40,084 nt of DNA, taken from an uncultured Pelagibacteraceae bacterium. Lineage in GTDB: Bacteria > Pseudomonadota > Alphaproteobacteria > Pelagibacterales > Pelagibacteraceae. A program made the translations under genes and the position numbers. The stretch spans positions 1-40,084 of the forward strand of contig CACOQC010000008.1 of assembly GCA_902629215.1 (NCBI GenBank), in the 5' to 3' direction. The notes beneath the pieces were generated by a model. That model saw only the letters and a program-made list of their open reading frames with translations. It did not search any database and was not told the origin of the DNA. Positions within the stretch are counted from its first letter, which is position 1; the number at the start of each line of letters is the position of its first letter. Positions 1 through 7,398 of the stretch are shown here, piece by piece.

Positions 1-260
1 TCCTCATTGTATTTTATCTTATTACTTTCTTTACCGAGTCTTTCTTCCCAAGCTCTTAATTCTTTTCTTTCTTTTAATAATTGGTTTTTTTCTTCAAGCT
101 TTTGTAATTTTATCTCTCTAATTTTTTGAATTTCTTTATTTTTTTTATAGTTTGAAAGTGCACTACTTATAGATTTTGTTGTGAAAGAAGCTAAATTTGC
201 TATCCCAACACTACTATTTTTTTTTTTGATTTTAGATTTTTTTCTTTTTTTTATAGACAT
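1..260 (-). CDS. Hypothetical Lys/Glu-rich coiled-coil protein, partial (C-terminus beyond window)
   Basis: This reading frame is open from an ATG at 258-260 to the left edge of the window, about 86 codons without a stop. It is absent from the ORF track because it runs off the edge. The translation begins MSIKKRKKSKIKKK, a strongly basic start, then has a short Ser/Ala-rich stretch (NLASFTTKSISSALSNY). From about residue 38 it becomes a charged heptad-like Lys/Glu/Leu segment (IREIKLQKLEEKNQLLKERKEL) that should form a coiled coil. No membrane segment or signal peptide is visible. It lies downstream of the MFS gene on the same strand, about 100 nt away. I do not recognise the family. The frame is probably real because it stays open through codons that are not only AAA, but function is unknown. 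Confidence 0.6.
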   Translation of the reverse strand, partial: MSIKKRKKSKIKKKNSSVGIANLASFTTKSISSALSNYKKNKEIQKIREIKLQKLEEKNQLLKERKELRAWEERLGKESNKIKYNE

Positions 261-273
261 TTTTTTTAAAAAT

Positions 274-291
274 CATTTCACTAAAGAAATG
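274..291 (-). terminator. Weak hairpin followed by T-rich stretch downstream of the MFS gene
   Basis: On the minus strand the arms CATTTC and GAAATG (6 bp, 6-nt loop) are followed by ATTTTT. The hairpin lies about 70 nt after the MFS stop and before the edge gene. It could be a weak intrinsic terminator, but short AT-rich inverted repeats are common by chance at this base composition. Confidence 0.25.
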
Positions 292-363
292 TAAATTATT
301 CAATAAAAATTTTAAAAATAATAAAAATGATTGTTTAAATTGAGTTTCAACCTGTAAGTGATT

Positions 364-1701
364 TTATCGTGTTTGTGATTCCGTTTTTTTGTATTTAACA
401 CCTTTTCTCTCTAATATTTCTTTGACCTTATCTGAATATGGTTCTTCGATGTGTTCTGTTGAAGGATTAAGTTCTATTCCAGCAGGTGTAATAGTTTGTG
501 GCATTGCGACAAACTGTGAGTCAGGATTTTCAATTGTTTTTCTTACACTCATTCTATAAATTCCAAAAAATCCAATAACTGAGTGAAAAAAGAATAAAAA
601 CACAAAAAATCCGTTTGGCCCTACAAAATCCATAAATAATGAACATAAAAAAGGCCCACTCATTGCCCCTAATCCAAATATAAATTGGAGACCTGCACCA
701 GCTGCAACAAATTTTTCTTTTGAAATATTATCATTAGTGTGAGCTAAAATTAAAGAAAACATTGGTAAACTACAAAAAGAGAAAAGAATAAAGAAAAAAT
801 AAAACAATGTTTTGCTAGTGGCGAGTCCATCGGGAAGGTACATTTGTCTTGAAACAATAATCGAAATTACTGCAAATAATGCTGCACCGAATGAAGAAAT
901 TACAAGAACTTTTCTTCTATCATATATATCTGATAACTTACCAATAGGAAATTGAGCAATAGATCCAGAAACTGCCAATAAAAATGTTACGATTGAAATT
1001 TCTAAAATAGTAAAATTCATTGAGGTTGCATATACAGCAATTAATGTGAATAATGCTGATTGAATAGTTCCATAAAAAAAAGAACTTACAGCCCCTAAGG
1101 GAGAGGCATCATAAAGATCTTTCAGAGATAATCCTGTAATTTTTTTAAAATTAGGTGGTTTTTTTTTAGTTAATAAAATAGGAATTAAAGCAGCTGATGT
1201 GATTACAGAAACCAAAATAAAAGGTTGAAAATTTTTTGGTGAACTAAAGTTTAATAAAAACATTCCTATCCCCATAGTTCCATAAAGAACAACCATATAT
1301 ATTGATAAAATACTTCCTCTATTTTTATTACTTGATCTATCATTTAACCAGCTTTCAGCAACTGTATAGATACAAACCATGCTTATTCCTGTCATAACTC
1401 TTAATAAGAACCAAACAAAGGGGTTAATAATTATTGAATGGATTAAAATAACTAGTGAGGCTAAAGATGCAAAAGCTGCAAAAACTCTAATATGACCAAC
1501 TCTTGAAATGATGTTTGGAATAGTTGCTGCACCAATAAAATATCCCACAAAATATCCAGACATCATAAAACCCGTTGATGTTAGACTAAACTCCTCTTGA
1601 ACAGCTCTTACTCCCAATAGTGAGCCTTGAAAACCATATGCCATCATTATAAAGCCCATTCCTAAAAATAATGCCCAAGAATTTTTTAAAATTTTATTCA
1701 T
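364..1701 (-). CDS. MFS transporter (YcaD-like, 12 transmembrane segments)
   Basis: This is a 445-residue inner-membrane permease of the major facilitator superfamily. The N-terminal half carries the ESWLNDRSSNKNRG stretch (about residues 116-129) typical of YcaD-type MFS proteins. The central half carries a clear MFS motif A copy, GKLSDIYDRRKVL (about 254-266), between hydrophobic segments. Roughly twelve hydrophobic helices span residues 8-390, and the last 55 residues form a soluble charged tail (IEEPYSDKVKEILERKGVKYKK). The start is an ATG at 1699-1701. It is the last full gene of a long same-strand run and follows the EamA permease by 56 nt. The substrate cannot be read from the sequence. 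Location beside the glutathione genes may be incidental. Confidence 0.85.
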   Translation of the reverse strand: MNKILKNSWALFLGMGFIMMAYGFQGSLLGVRAVQEEFSLTSTGFMMSGYFVGYFIGAATIPNIISRVGHIRVFAAFASLASLVILIHSIIINPFVWFLLRVMTGISMVCIYTVAESWLNDRSSNKNRGSILSIYMVVLYGTMGIGMFLLNFSSPKNFQPFILVSVITSAALIPILLTKKKPPNFKKITGLSLKDLYDASPLGAVSSFFYGTIQSALFTLIAVYATSMNFTILEISIVTFLLAVSGSIAQFPIGKLSDIYDRRKVLVISSFGAALFAVISIIVSRQMYLPDGLATSKTLFYFFFILFSFCSLPMFSLILAHTNDNISKEKFVAAGAGLQFIFGLGAMSGPFLCSLFMDFVGPNGFFVFLFFFHSVIGFFGIYRMSVRKTIENPDSQFVAMPQTITPAGIELNPSTEHIEEPYSDKVKEILERKGVKYKKTESQTR

Positions 1702-1757
1702 AAATTTGATGTAATTATTTGCGATCTATTATTAAATCAAGTCTTAATTGTGACAAC

Positions 1758-2618
1758 TTAAGATCTTTTTAATTTTAAAAATGAGTGGATTGCAATAGTG
1801 CCTATTATAACCACTCCTCCCTGAAGTGTTTCTATACTTGGTTGTTCTTTAATGATTAACCATACCCAAATTGGACCAATAATTGTCTCTAGTAAGAAAA
1901 ATAAATTTACTTCAGCTGCAGGTATAAATCTTGGCGCAATAGTCACTAATACAAAAGGAATAGCTACACAAAGAATACACATTAAAGGAACGATTAGGAG
2001 ATCTTTTTCAATTAGTAAAAAACTTTCTATAAAAAATAAAGCAAAGGTAGCAACAAATAACTTACCAACCACAGCAGCAGGCACTAAATTTTTTGATTTA
2101 GCTGACCGAATAGTTACAGCACCCACCGCAAGACCTATGGCAGTTATGAATCCAAGAATATCTCCAAAAAAATTACCTAATTTTAAGGAGTCGAAAAAAA
2201 TATATATTATAGCTAAAAATGTAATTATTATTGAAACCCATGTTTTTTTATCAGGAGGTTCTTTCAAAAATATTGCACCAAGTATCGCCGATAACATTGG
2301 GGCTGTTGCAATCATAACAAGTGTATTTGCTACGTTAGTATTTTGAATCGATACTACGAAAGTAATGTTTGTTAAACTGAATGTTGCTATGTAAAGAAGC
2401 CCATGATAGCCACTGTTAAATAGAATTTTAAAAAAATTTAATTTGTAAATTAGTAACATTCCTAAAAAAACTGTAATAAAAGGAATTATTCCCCTGTAAA
2501 AAACTAAACCCCACGTATCAACATTTGAAAGTCTTATGAATAAAGAATCTGGTGTGATAAACATTACAGCTATAAAAGCCATCAAAGAGCCTTTTTGTTG
2601 ATCAGTTAAATTTTTCAT
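1758..2618 (-). CDS. EamA/DMT-family permease
   Basis: This is a drug/metabolite-transporter superfamily permease with about ten hydrophobic helices arranged as two EamA repeats. Each repeat ends in the characteristic 'KEP'-type turn before its last helix (FLKEPPDKKTW and IIKEQPSIETLQGG). The ORF track starts at 2636, but that codon is TTG. The ATG at 2616-2618 overlaps the gshB stop as ATGA, and AAGG lies just upstream, so I take 2618 as the start (286 residues). The overlap implies translational coupling to gshB. Families of this fold export or import amino acids and other small metabolites. The coupling to gshA-gshB makes a thiol, amino-acid or glutathione-related substrate a reasonable guess but no more than that. 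Confidence 0.85.
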   Translation of the reverse strand: MKNLTDQQKGSLMAFIAVMFITPDSLFIRLSNVDTWGLVFYRGIIPFITVFLGMLLIYKLNFFKILFNSGYHGLLYIATFSLTNITFVVSIQNTNVANTLVMIATAPMLSAILGAIFLKEPPDKKTWVSIIITFLAIIYIFFDSLKLGNFFGDILGFITAIGLAVGAVTIRSAKSKNLVPAAVVGKLFVATFALFFIESFLLIEKDLLIVPLMCILCVAIPFVLVTIAPRFIPAAEVNLFFLLETIIGPIWVWLIIKEQPSIETLQGGVVIIGTIAIHSFLKLKRS

Positions 2619-3541
2619 GCCTTGAGCTCTTTCCAAAAAATTGTTGCTAAATTAATTTTTGATAGATCATAGAGAGTTTTTAACCCAGTAGGGGATGTGA
2701 CATTGATATCTCCATTTAGTTTTTGATCAATAAAATCAATACCTGCAAAAAAAATGTTTTCTTTTTTTAATTTTTTTGCAATTAATCGGGAAATTTTAAT
2801 TTCTTTCTTAGTTAGTATAACATTTACTGCTTTGGCACCTTTACTCATATTACTTAAAAATGAGCCTTTTTTAGGAATTCTAGAAATAGCTCCACGTATT
2901 TTACCATTAATTAAGAATACACGTTTATCTCCTTTGTAAATTTTTGGTAAGTATTTTTGACACATTATAAAATTATGTTTTTTAATAAATCTATTAATCA
3001 ATTTTGAGTCGAATTTAGTGAGTAAATGTATATCGTTTCCACTAAAACTATGAATAGGCTTGATTATTACCTTTTTGTATTTAAGTAAAAATTTTTTAAT
3101 TTCATCCATATTTTGACTAAAAATGGTACTTGGCATAAACTTTTGATATCTACTAGAGTAAAGTTTTTCTGAAATATTTCTGATTGAAGTTGGGTCATTA
3201 ATAATTTTCACTCTATTTTTTATTAAGTCTAAAATATAGGTTGATGAAATATACTCCAAATTAAATGGAGGATCTTGTCTTATCAAAATAAATTTACATT
3301 CTTTAAGATTTAATTTTTTTTTTTTTAATATTTTGAAAATTTTTTCCTTACTATAATCAAATCTGATAAAGTAACCATTTGCAACAACTTCAGTCTTTAA
3401 AATAGATAGATTTCTTGGCTCATAATAAAATATTTTATAATTTTTTTTTTGAATTTCATTTGCTAAAAAAATACTTGTATCGGTTAAGGGATTAAGTTTT
3501 GATGGATGGTTGCCTTGAATAGCAACAATTTTATTTGTCAT
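2615..3541 (-). CDS. gshB: Glutathione synthetase
   Basis: The product joins gamma-glutamylcysteine and glycine using ATP, the second step of glutathione synthesis, in the cytosol. The sequence shows GshB landmarks in order: LIRQDPPFN, INDPTSIRNISEKL, the ATP-grasp lysine segment VIIKPIHSFSGNDI, CQKYLPKIYKGDKRVFLINGKI, and the C-terminal FAGIDFIDQKLNGDINVTSPTGL with the metal/ATP-binding D and N. Length of about 308 residues is normal. The ORF-track start at 3550 is GTG. The ATG at 3539-3541 fits the family start better and still overlaps gshA by 11 nt. The glycine-rich ATP loop (SFSGNDI) is less Gly-rich than the usual GMGG form. It is coupled to gshA upstream and to an EamA permease downstream. 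Confidence 0.93.
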   Translation of the reverse strand: MTNKIVAIQGNHPSKLNPLTDTSIFLANEIQKKNYKIFYYEPRNLSILKTEVVANGYFIRFDYSKEKIFKILKKKKLNLKECKFILIRQDPPFNLEYISSTYILDLIKNRVKIINDPTSIRNISEKLYSSRYQKFMPSTIFSQNMDEIKKFLLKYKKVIIKPIHSFSGNDIHLLTKFDSKLINRFIKKHNFIMCQKYLPKIYKGDKRVFLINGKIRGAISRIPKKGSFLSNMSKGAKAVNVILTKKEIKISRLIAKKLKKENIFFAGIDFIDQKLNGDINVTSPTGLKTLYDLSKINLATIFWKELKA

Positions 3542-4826
3542 ATAATTCACTTAAATCTTCATTTTTAGAAAATTTACTAATCATATGATCTGCATTAGTT
3601 GTTTTATTATCAATTACTTTTTGTAAATGATTTAAAAATAAAGTTTCGTTTTTACCACTTTTATTGAGAATATCTCTATTTTCTAATCCTTTTCTAGATA
3701 TATCTAATAAAGTTGATGACCAATAAAGAAGATCTTTACCCATTAATTGGGTATTAAAACCTTTTTGAGGAGCTTCAAGATATGCATTGATTATTTTATT
3801 GTTATCCCATTTAGATACTAGTTCATAAACTTCATCTAGATTTCCATATAATAAGCCAATATAAAATGCTGGTCCAGAACATAAGCAATCCCAACCACAA
3901 GTATCCATAGATCTTAGTTCAATATATTTCTTTAATCTGTTCTCAGTAAAAATTGTACTAAGGTGTATGGATAAGTCATTTTCTACAGGTAAACGATTAT
4001 TAATTTCTTCAATTTTTCCATCCATAAAATCTTTAAAAGTATATTTTTGTCCTGATAAATATTTTTCATTGTGATGAATAAATAAAATTGGAAAGTTGAT
4101 AATAAAGTCTGAATATTTTTCAAAATCTAAATTTTCAAAAAATAATTTTGGTAGCCCTCCACGAGAAGTGTTTTGCCAAACTTTAGAACGATAAGATAAG
4201 TAATTACTTTTCTTTTTTTCAACAATTGAGGAATTTGCAAATAAAGCAATTGAAATAGGAACAATTGAATTTATGATTTTAAATTTTTTTATAAAATCTC
4301 TCTCAGAATTATAATCAATATTTAATTGTGTACCACAGGTTCGATACATCATATCTAAACTTAATTCACCTCCAATAGGCATATCTTTAGTCATAAGTTT
4401 ATATCTTTGTTTTGGATTATTTGGAATTTCTTCAAGTTTTGATATTGGATCAAAGCCAGCACTTACAATACTAATATTAAGTTTTTTAGTAACTTGTTTT
4501 AATTCAAACAAGTAATCATAAGACTCAGCACAAGCCTCATGAATATGGTTTAGTTTATCTCCAGATAACTCAATTTGGTTACCGGGTTCTAAAGTTATAT
4601 TTTTCCCCCCTTTATTTAATCCAATTATATTTCCTTTTTCTAAAATTGGATTCCAACCAAATTCCAATAAAGCTGAAAACATTTCTTTTATTTTTTTATA
4701 ATCAATTCTTCTATTATTTTTATTATTAAATAAAAATTTTTCGTGCTCGATACCAATTTTAAAATCCTTTGTACTCTTTATGCCTGATTTGAAGTAATCA
4801 ATAATTGTATCTTTTGTATTAATCAT
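3531..4826 (-). CDS. gshA: Glutamate-cysteine ligase, plant/alphaproteobacterial type
   Basis: This enzyme makes gamma-glutamylcysteine from glutamate, cysteine and ATP, the first and usually rate-limiting step of glutathione synthesis. The 431-residue protein belongs to the GCS2 (plant-type) group rather than the E. coli GshA type. It shows IGIEHEKFLF (about 25-34), ITLEPGNQIELSG (about 77-89), a MYRTCGTQLNIDY segment, and YIELRSMDTCGW near residue 300, all typical of that group. The start is an ATG at 4824-4826 with no obvious Shine-Dalgarno. It lies 30 nt after the HD-domain gene and overlaps gshB, so gshA-gshB should be co-translated. In plant enzymes a disulfide regulates activity; I cannot tell whether that applies here. 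Confidence 0.93.
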   Translation of the reverse strand: MINTKDTIIDYFKSGIKSTKDFKIGIEHEKFLFNNKNNRRIDYKKIKEMFSALLEFGWNPILEKGNIIGLNKGGKNITLEPGNQIELSGDKLNHIHEACAESYDYLFELKQVTKKLNISIVSAGFDPISKLEEIPNNPKQRYKLMTKDMPIGGELSLDMMYRTCGTQLNIDYNSERDFIKKFKIINSIVPISIALFANSSIVEKKKSNYLSYRSKVWQNTSRGGLPKLFFENLDFEKYSDFIINFPILFIHHNEKYLSGQKYTFKDFMDGKIEEINNRLPVENDLSIHLSTIFTENRLKKYIELRSMDTCGWDCLCSGPAFYIGLLYGNLDEVYELVSKWDNNKIINAYLEAPQKGFNTQLMGKDLLYWSSTLLDISRKGLENRDILNKSGKNETLFLNHLQKVIDNKTTNADHMISKFSKNEDLSELYDK

Positions 4827-4856
4827 AAAATCTAAAATAGTTCTTTATATATGAAT

Positions 4857-5414
4857 TTAAAGTGAAGAATATGGTTTTCTAGAAAATACTTTTTTAACCA
4901 TTGGAGCAAAATCTTCTAAAGTCATGCTTTTAAAATTTGGATCAAATGAAGCTTGATCCCATCTTTCACAAAATTTTACTGCATCTTTATAATATTCATG
5001 ATCTTTATATTTTTCTCTTTGATTTTTATTTTTACCTAAATGATGAGCGTAATAATACATTTGAAATTCACCATGTTTTTGAATAATCCAATGAGTTTTT
5101 TCACTTACATAAGGTTTAAGCACAGCAGCAGCATATTCTGAATGATTTAATGGCGCTAATTCATCCCCTATATCATGCAATAAAGCCGCAACAACCATTT
5201 CTTCATTGGCGTTGTCATTATAAGCTCTTGTTGCAGTTTGAAGGGAGTGTTCTAATCTCGTAATTTTATAACCCTCTAAAGTTTGAGTGAGACCTTTCAT
5301 AAAATTTAAAATTCTATCAGCTGTTCCTTTTATATAATCTTGCTCATATTCATCTAACAATAAATATTCATCTTTAGTTCCATTTTTCATTTCTGTAAAA
5401 TTAACAGTTTTCAT
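4857..5414 (-). CDS. HD-domain protein, putative PhnZ/MIOX-like diiron oxygenase or phosphohydrolase
   Basis: This is a 185-residue soluble protein with an HD fold. The visible metal ligands are H56 (RLEHSLQTA), H80-D81 (ALLHDIGD), H91 (LNHSEYAA), H114 (IQKHGEFQMYYY) and D153 (ERWDQASFD). The order H...HD...H...H...D and the sequence LEHSLQ-A resemble PhnZ, the mixed-valent diiron oxygenase of phosphonate breakdown, more than simple HD phosphohydrolases. A Tyr lies shortly before the first ligand (EGYKITRLEH), as in PhnZ. The ATG start directly follows the purF stop with no gap (TAAATG), so it should be translated with purF. Gene symbol is left empty because substrate is unknown. Alternatives are a nucleotide phosphohydrolase linked to purines or an oxygenase linked to the glutathione genes downstream. 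Confidence 0.8.
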   Translation of the reverse strand: MKTVNFTEMKNGTKDEYLLLDEYEQDYIKGTADRILNFMKGLTQTLEGYKITRLEHSLQTATRAYNDNANEEMVVAALLHDIGDELAPLNHSEYAAAVLKPYVSEKTHWIIQKHGEFQMYYYAHHLGKNKNQREKYKDHEYYKDAVKFCERWDQASFDPNFKSMTLEDFAPMVKKVFSRKPYSSL

Positions 5415-6896
5415 TTAATTATTGGATCCCGTATTTAATAAAGATAATTGAGTAATTTTATTATCGCCAAGTTCATCAATTGGTTTAACAGGATAATCAC
5501 CAGTGAAGTAGTGATCTGTTAACTGTGGGTAATTATCATTTCTTTTATTAAACCCTATAGCTCTATATAAACCATCTATAGACAAAAAATTTAAAGATTT
5601 GGCTCCTATATAATCACATATTTCTTCATTACTTTTATTAGCTGCTAATAATTCTTTTTTTGTAGGTGTATCTACACCATAAAAATCTGGAAATTTTATT
5701 TCAGGACAAGCTATGTTTACATGAACTTCTTTAGCACCTGAATCATACAGCATTTTAATTATTTTATGAGAGGTTGTACCTCTTACAAGAGAGTCATCAA
5801 TAAGAATTATTTTTTTCCCTTTAATAGTTGAATGATTAGCATTTAATTTTAATTTTACTCCTAAACTTCTTATTTTTTGACTTGGTTCTATAAAGGTTCT
5901 TCCCACATAATGATTTCTAATAAGGCCTAATTCGAATTTGATACCAAGATGTTGTGCAAAGCCAATTGCAGCTGCATTCCCTGAATCTGGTACAGGTACA
6001 ACTATATCAGCATCTAAGTTATTTTCTTTTGCAAGTTCAATTCCAAGATTTTTACGATGTTCGTAGGCGCTTTTACCATCCAAAATACTATCAGGTCTTG
6101 AAAAATAAATATACTCAAAGACACAAGGTCTTAATTTTTGTGGTGGAAAAGGTTTAATACTTTTTAATTCATCTTTTTCAATTAAAACAATTTCTCCATT
6201 TTCAACTTCTCTTATAAATTTTGCACCAATAATATCTAAGGCACATGTTTCTGAAGCAAGAACATAACTATTATTTAATTTTCCTATAATTAAAGGTCTA
6301 ATACCATAAGGATCTCTCACTCCAATCAGAGAAGTTTGAGTTAGCATTACAAGTGCATAACCACCTTGAATTTGAAAAATTGCTTCCACGATTTTATCAA
6401 TAGTTTTTTTTCTTTTAGATTTAGCAATTAGTTGAACAATAGTTTCAGTATCTGAAGTTGTGTAGAATATGGCTCCTTCTTCAACTAGCTTATTTCTTAA
6501 CAAAATAGAATTAGTTAAATTTCCATTATGAGCGACACCTATACCTCCAGCATTAGTATCAGCAAAAAAGGGTTGAATATTTCTTAGAGTATTATCACCA
6601 GTGGTACTATACCTATTGTGACCAATTGCATAGTTTCCCTTTAATTTTTTTAGGACTTTTTCTTTATTAAAATTATCTCCAACTAAACCAAATCTTTTTT
6701 CAGAAAAATAATGATTGCCATCAAACGTGACTATTCCACAGCCTTCTTGCCCTCTATGTTGAAGCGCATGAAGTCCTAAAGCAGTAAGGGCTGAAGCATC
6801 TTTTGTATTACTTATTCCAAATACTCCACACTCCTCTTTTATTTTTGGATTAAAGTTCTTCAATTTTTTCTTTAGATTCTTGATATGTCTTTTCAT
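5415..6896 (-). CDS. purF: Amidophosphoribosyltransferase
   Basis: This enzyme catalyses the first committed step of purine synthesis, converting PRPP and glutamine to phosphoribosylamine. The N-terminal Ntn-hydrolase glutaminase domain begins at EECGVFG, where C23 should become the N-terminal nucleophile after removal of a 22-residue propeptide. ALQHRGQEG and IGHNRYSTTG follow. The phosphoribosyltransferase domain carries KKIILIDDSLVRGTTS (about 361-376), the PRPP-binding loop. The propeptide (MKRHIKNLKKKLKNFNPKIK) is unusually long and basic and overlaps cvpA by 47 nt. A TTG at codon 12 is an alternative start that would shorten it. The cvpA-purF pairing is a widely conserved arrangement. 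The HD-domain gene follows without a gap. Confidence 0.95.
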   Translation of the reverse strand: MKRHIKNLKKKLKNFNPKIKEECGVFGISNTKDASALTALGLHALQHRGQEGCGIVTFDGNHYFSEKRFGLVGDNFNKEKVLKKLKGNYAIGHNRYSTTGDNTLRNIQPFFADTNAGGIGVAHNGNLTNSILLRNKLVEEGAIFYTTSDTETIVQLIAKSKRKKTIDKIVEAIFQIQGGYALVMLTQTSLIGVRDPYGIRPLIIGKLNNSYVLASETCALDIIGAKFIREVENGEIVLIEKDELKSIKPFPPQKLRPCVFEYIYFSRPDSILDGKSAYEHRKNLGIELAKENNLDADIVVPVPDSGNAAAIGFAQHLGIKFELGLIRNHYVGRTFIEPSQKIRSLGVKLKLNANHSTIKGKKIILIDDSLVRGTTSHKIIKMLYDSGAKEVHVNIACPEIKFPDFYGVDTPTKKELLAANKSNEEICDYIGAKSLNFLSIDGLYRAIGFNKRNDNYPQLTDHYFTGDYPVKPIDELGDNKITQLSLLNTGSNN

Positions 6897-7392
6897 TTGG
6901 AAATTCTTTTAATAAATAATTACTACCTTTTTCTAAATATGGAAAGATGAATGATTTATCTAAATTTATTGGCCATTTATCATGATTATAAACGATATGT
7001 ATTCCCGAGAATATACAAACTGCAATAATATAAGATCTAACGAATCCGAAAAATAATCCAAATAGAGTATCTAAGTTACCTAGACCTGTATATCTTACTG
7101 CTTTACTTATTCCTTTATTCACAAGCAGAACTAAAAAAATTACAATTACAAAAATACTTATACCAAGACTAATATCTAAAATATATTCATTATCGATAAT
7201 ATCTTTAACATAAGGTTTTGCTTTTGGAAAAATAATTAAAGTTATAACATATGCAAATAACCATTTTGCCATTGCCAAAACACTTAAAACAAAGCCTTTG
7301 CTGTAACATTTAATTAAAGAAACAATTGTTATTATTAAATAAATTAAGTCTATAATCGATATCGAATTATAGAATTCTTTAATAATTTCCAT
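6850..7392 (-). CDS. cvpA: CvpA family membrane protein
   Basis: This is a 180-residue integral membrane protein with four to five hydrophobic segments. The conserved CvpA core YTGLGNLDTLFGLFFGFVRSYII (about 100-122) is present. CvpA was first described as needed for colicin V production in E. coli, and its general role is in envelope homeostasis. Its position just upstream of purF matches the conserved cvpA-purF pair and supports the call. The C-terminus is a short charged tail ending ESKEKIEEL, read through the region that also encodes the start of purF. The start ATG is at 7390-7392, 6 nt after the RND gene. Confidence 0.88.
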   Translation of the reverse strand: MEIIKEFYNSISIIDLIYLIITIVSLIKCYSKGFVLSVLAMAKWLFAYVITLIIFPKAKPYVKDIIDNEYILDISLGISIFVIVIFLVLLVNKGISKAVRYTGLGNLDTLFGLFFGFVRSYIIAVCIFSGIHIVYNHDKWPINLDKSFIFPYLEKGSNYLLKEFPNEKTYQESKEKIEEL

Positions 7393-7398
7393 TAAATT

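Noticed and set aside
261-363. Possible tRNA or small RNA gene in the gap before the MFS gene
   Set aside because: No cloverleaf, no TTCGAATC-type T-loop and no GC-rich stem; only a weak short hairpin is present.
1852-2346. 164-residue plus-strand ORF opposite the EamA gene
   Set aside because: It is the antisense shadow of a clear membrane-transporter gene, has no recognisable motif or ribosome-binding site, and the composition is that expected from reading helices backwards.
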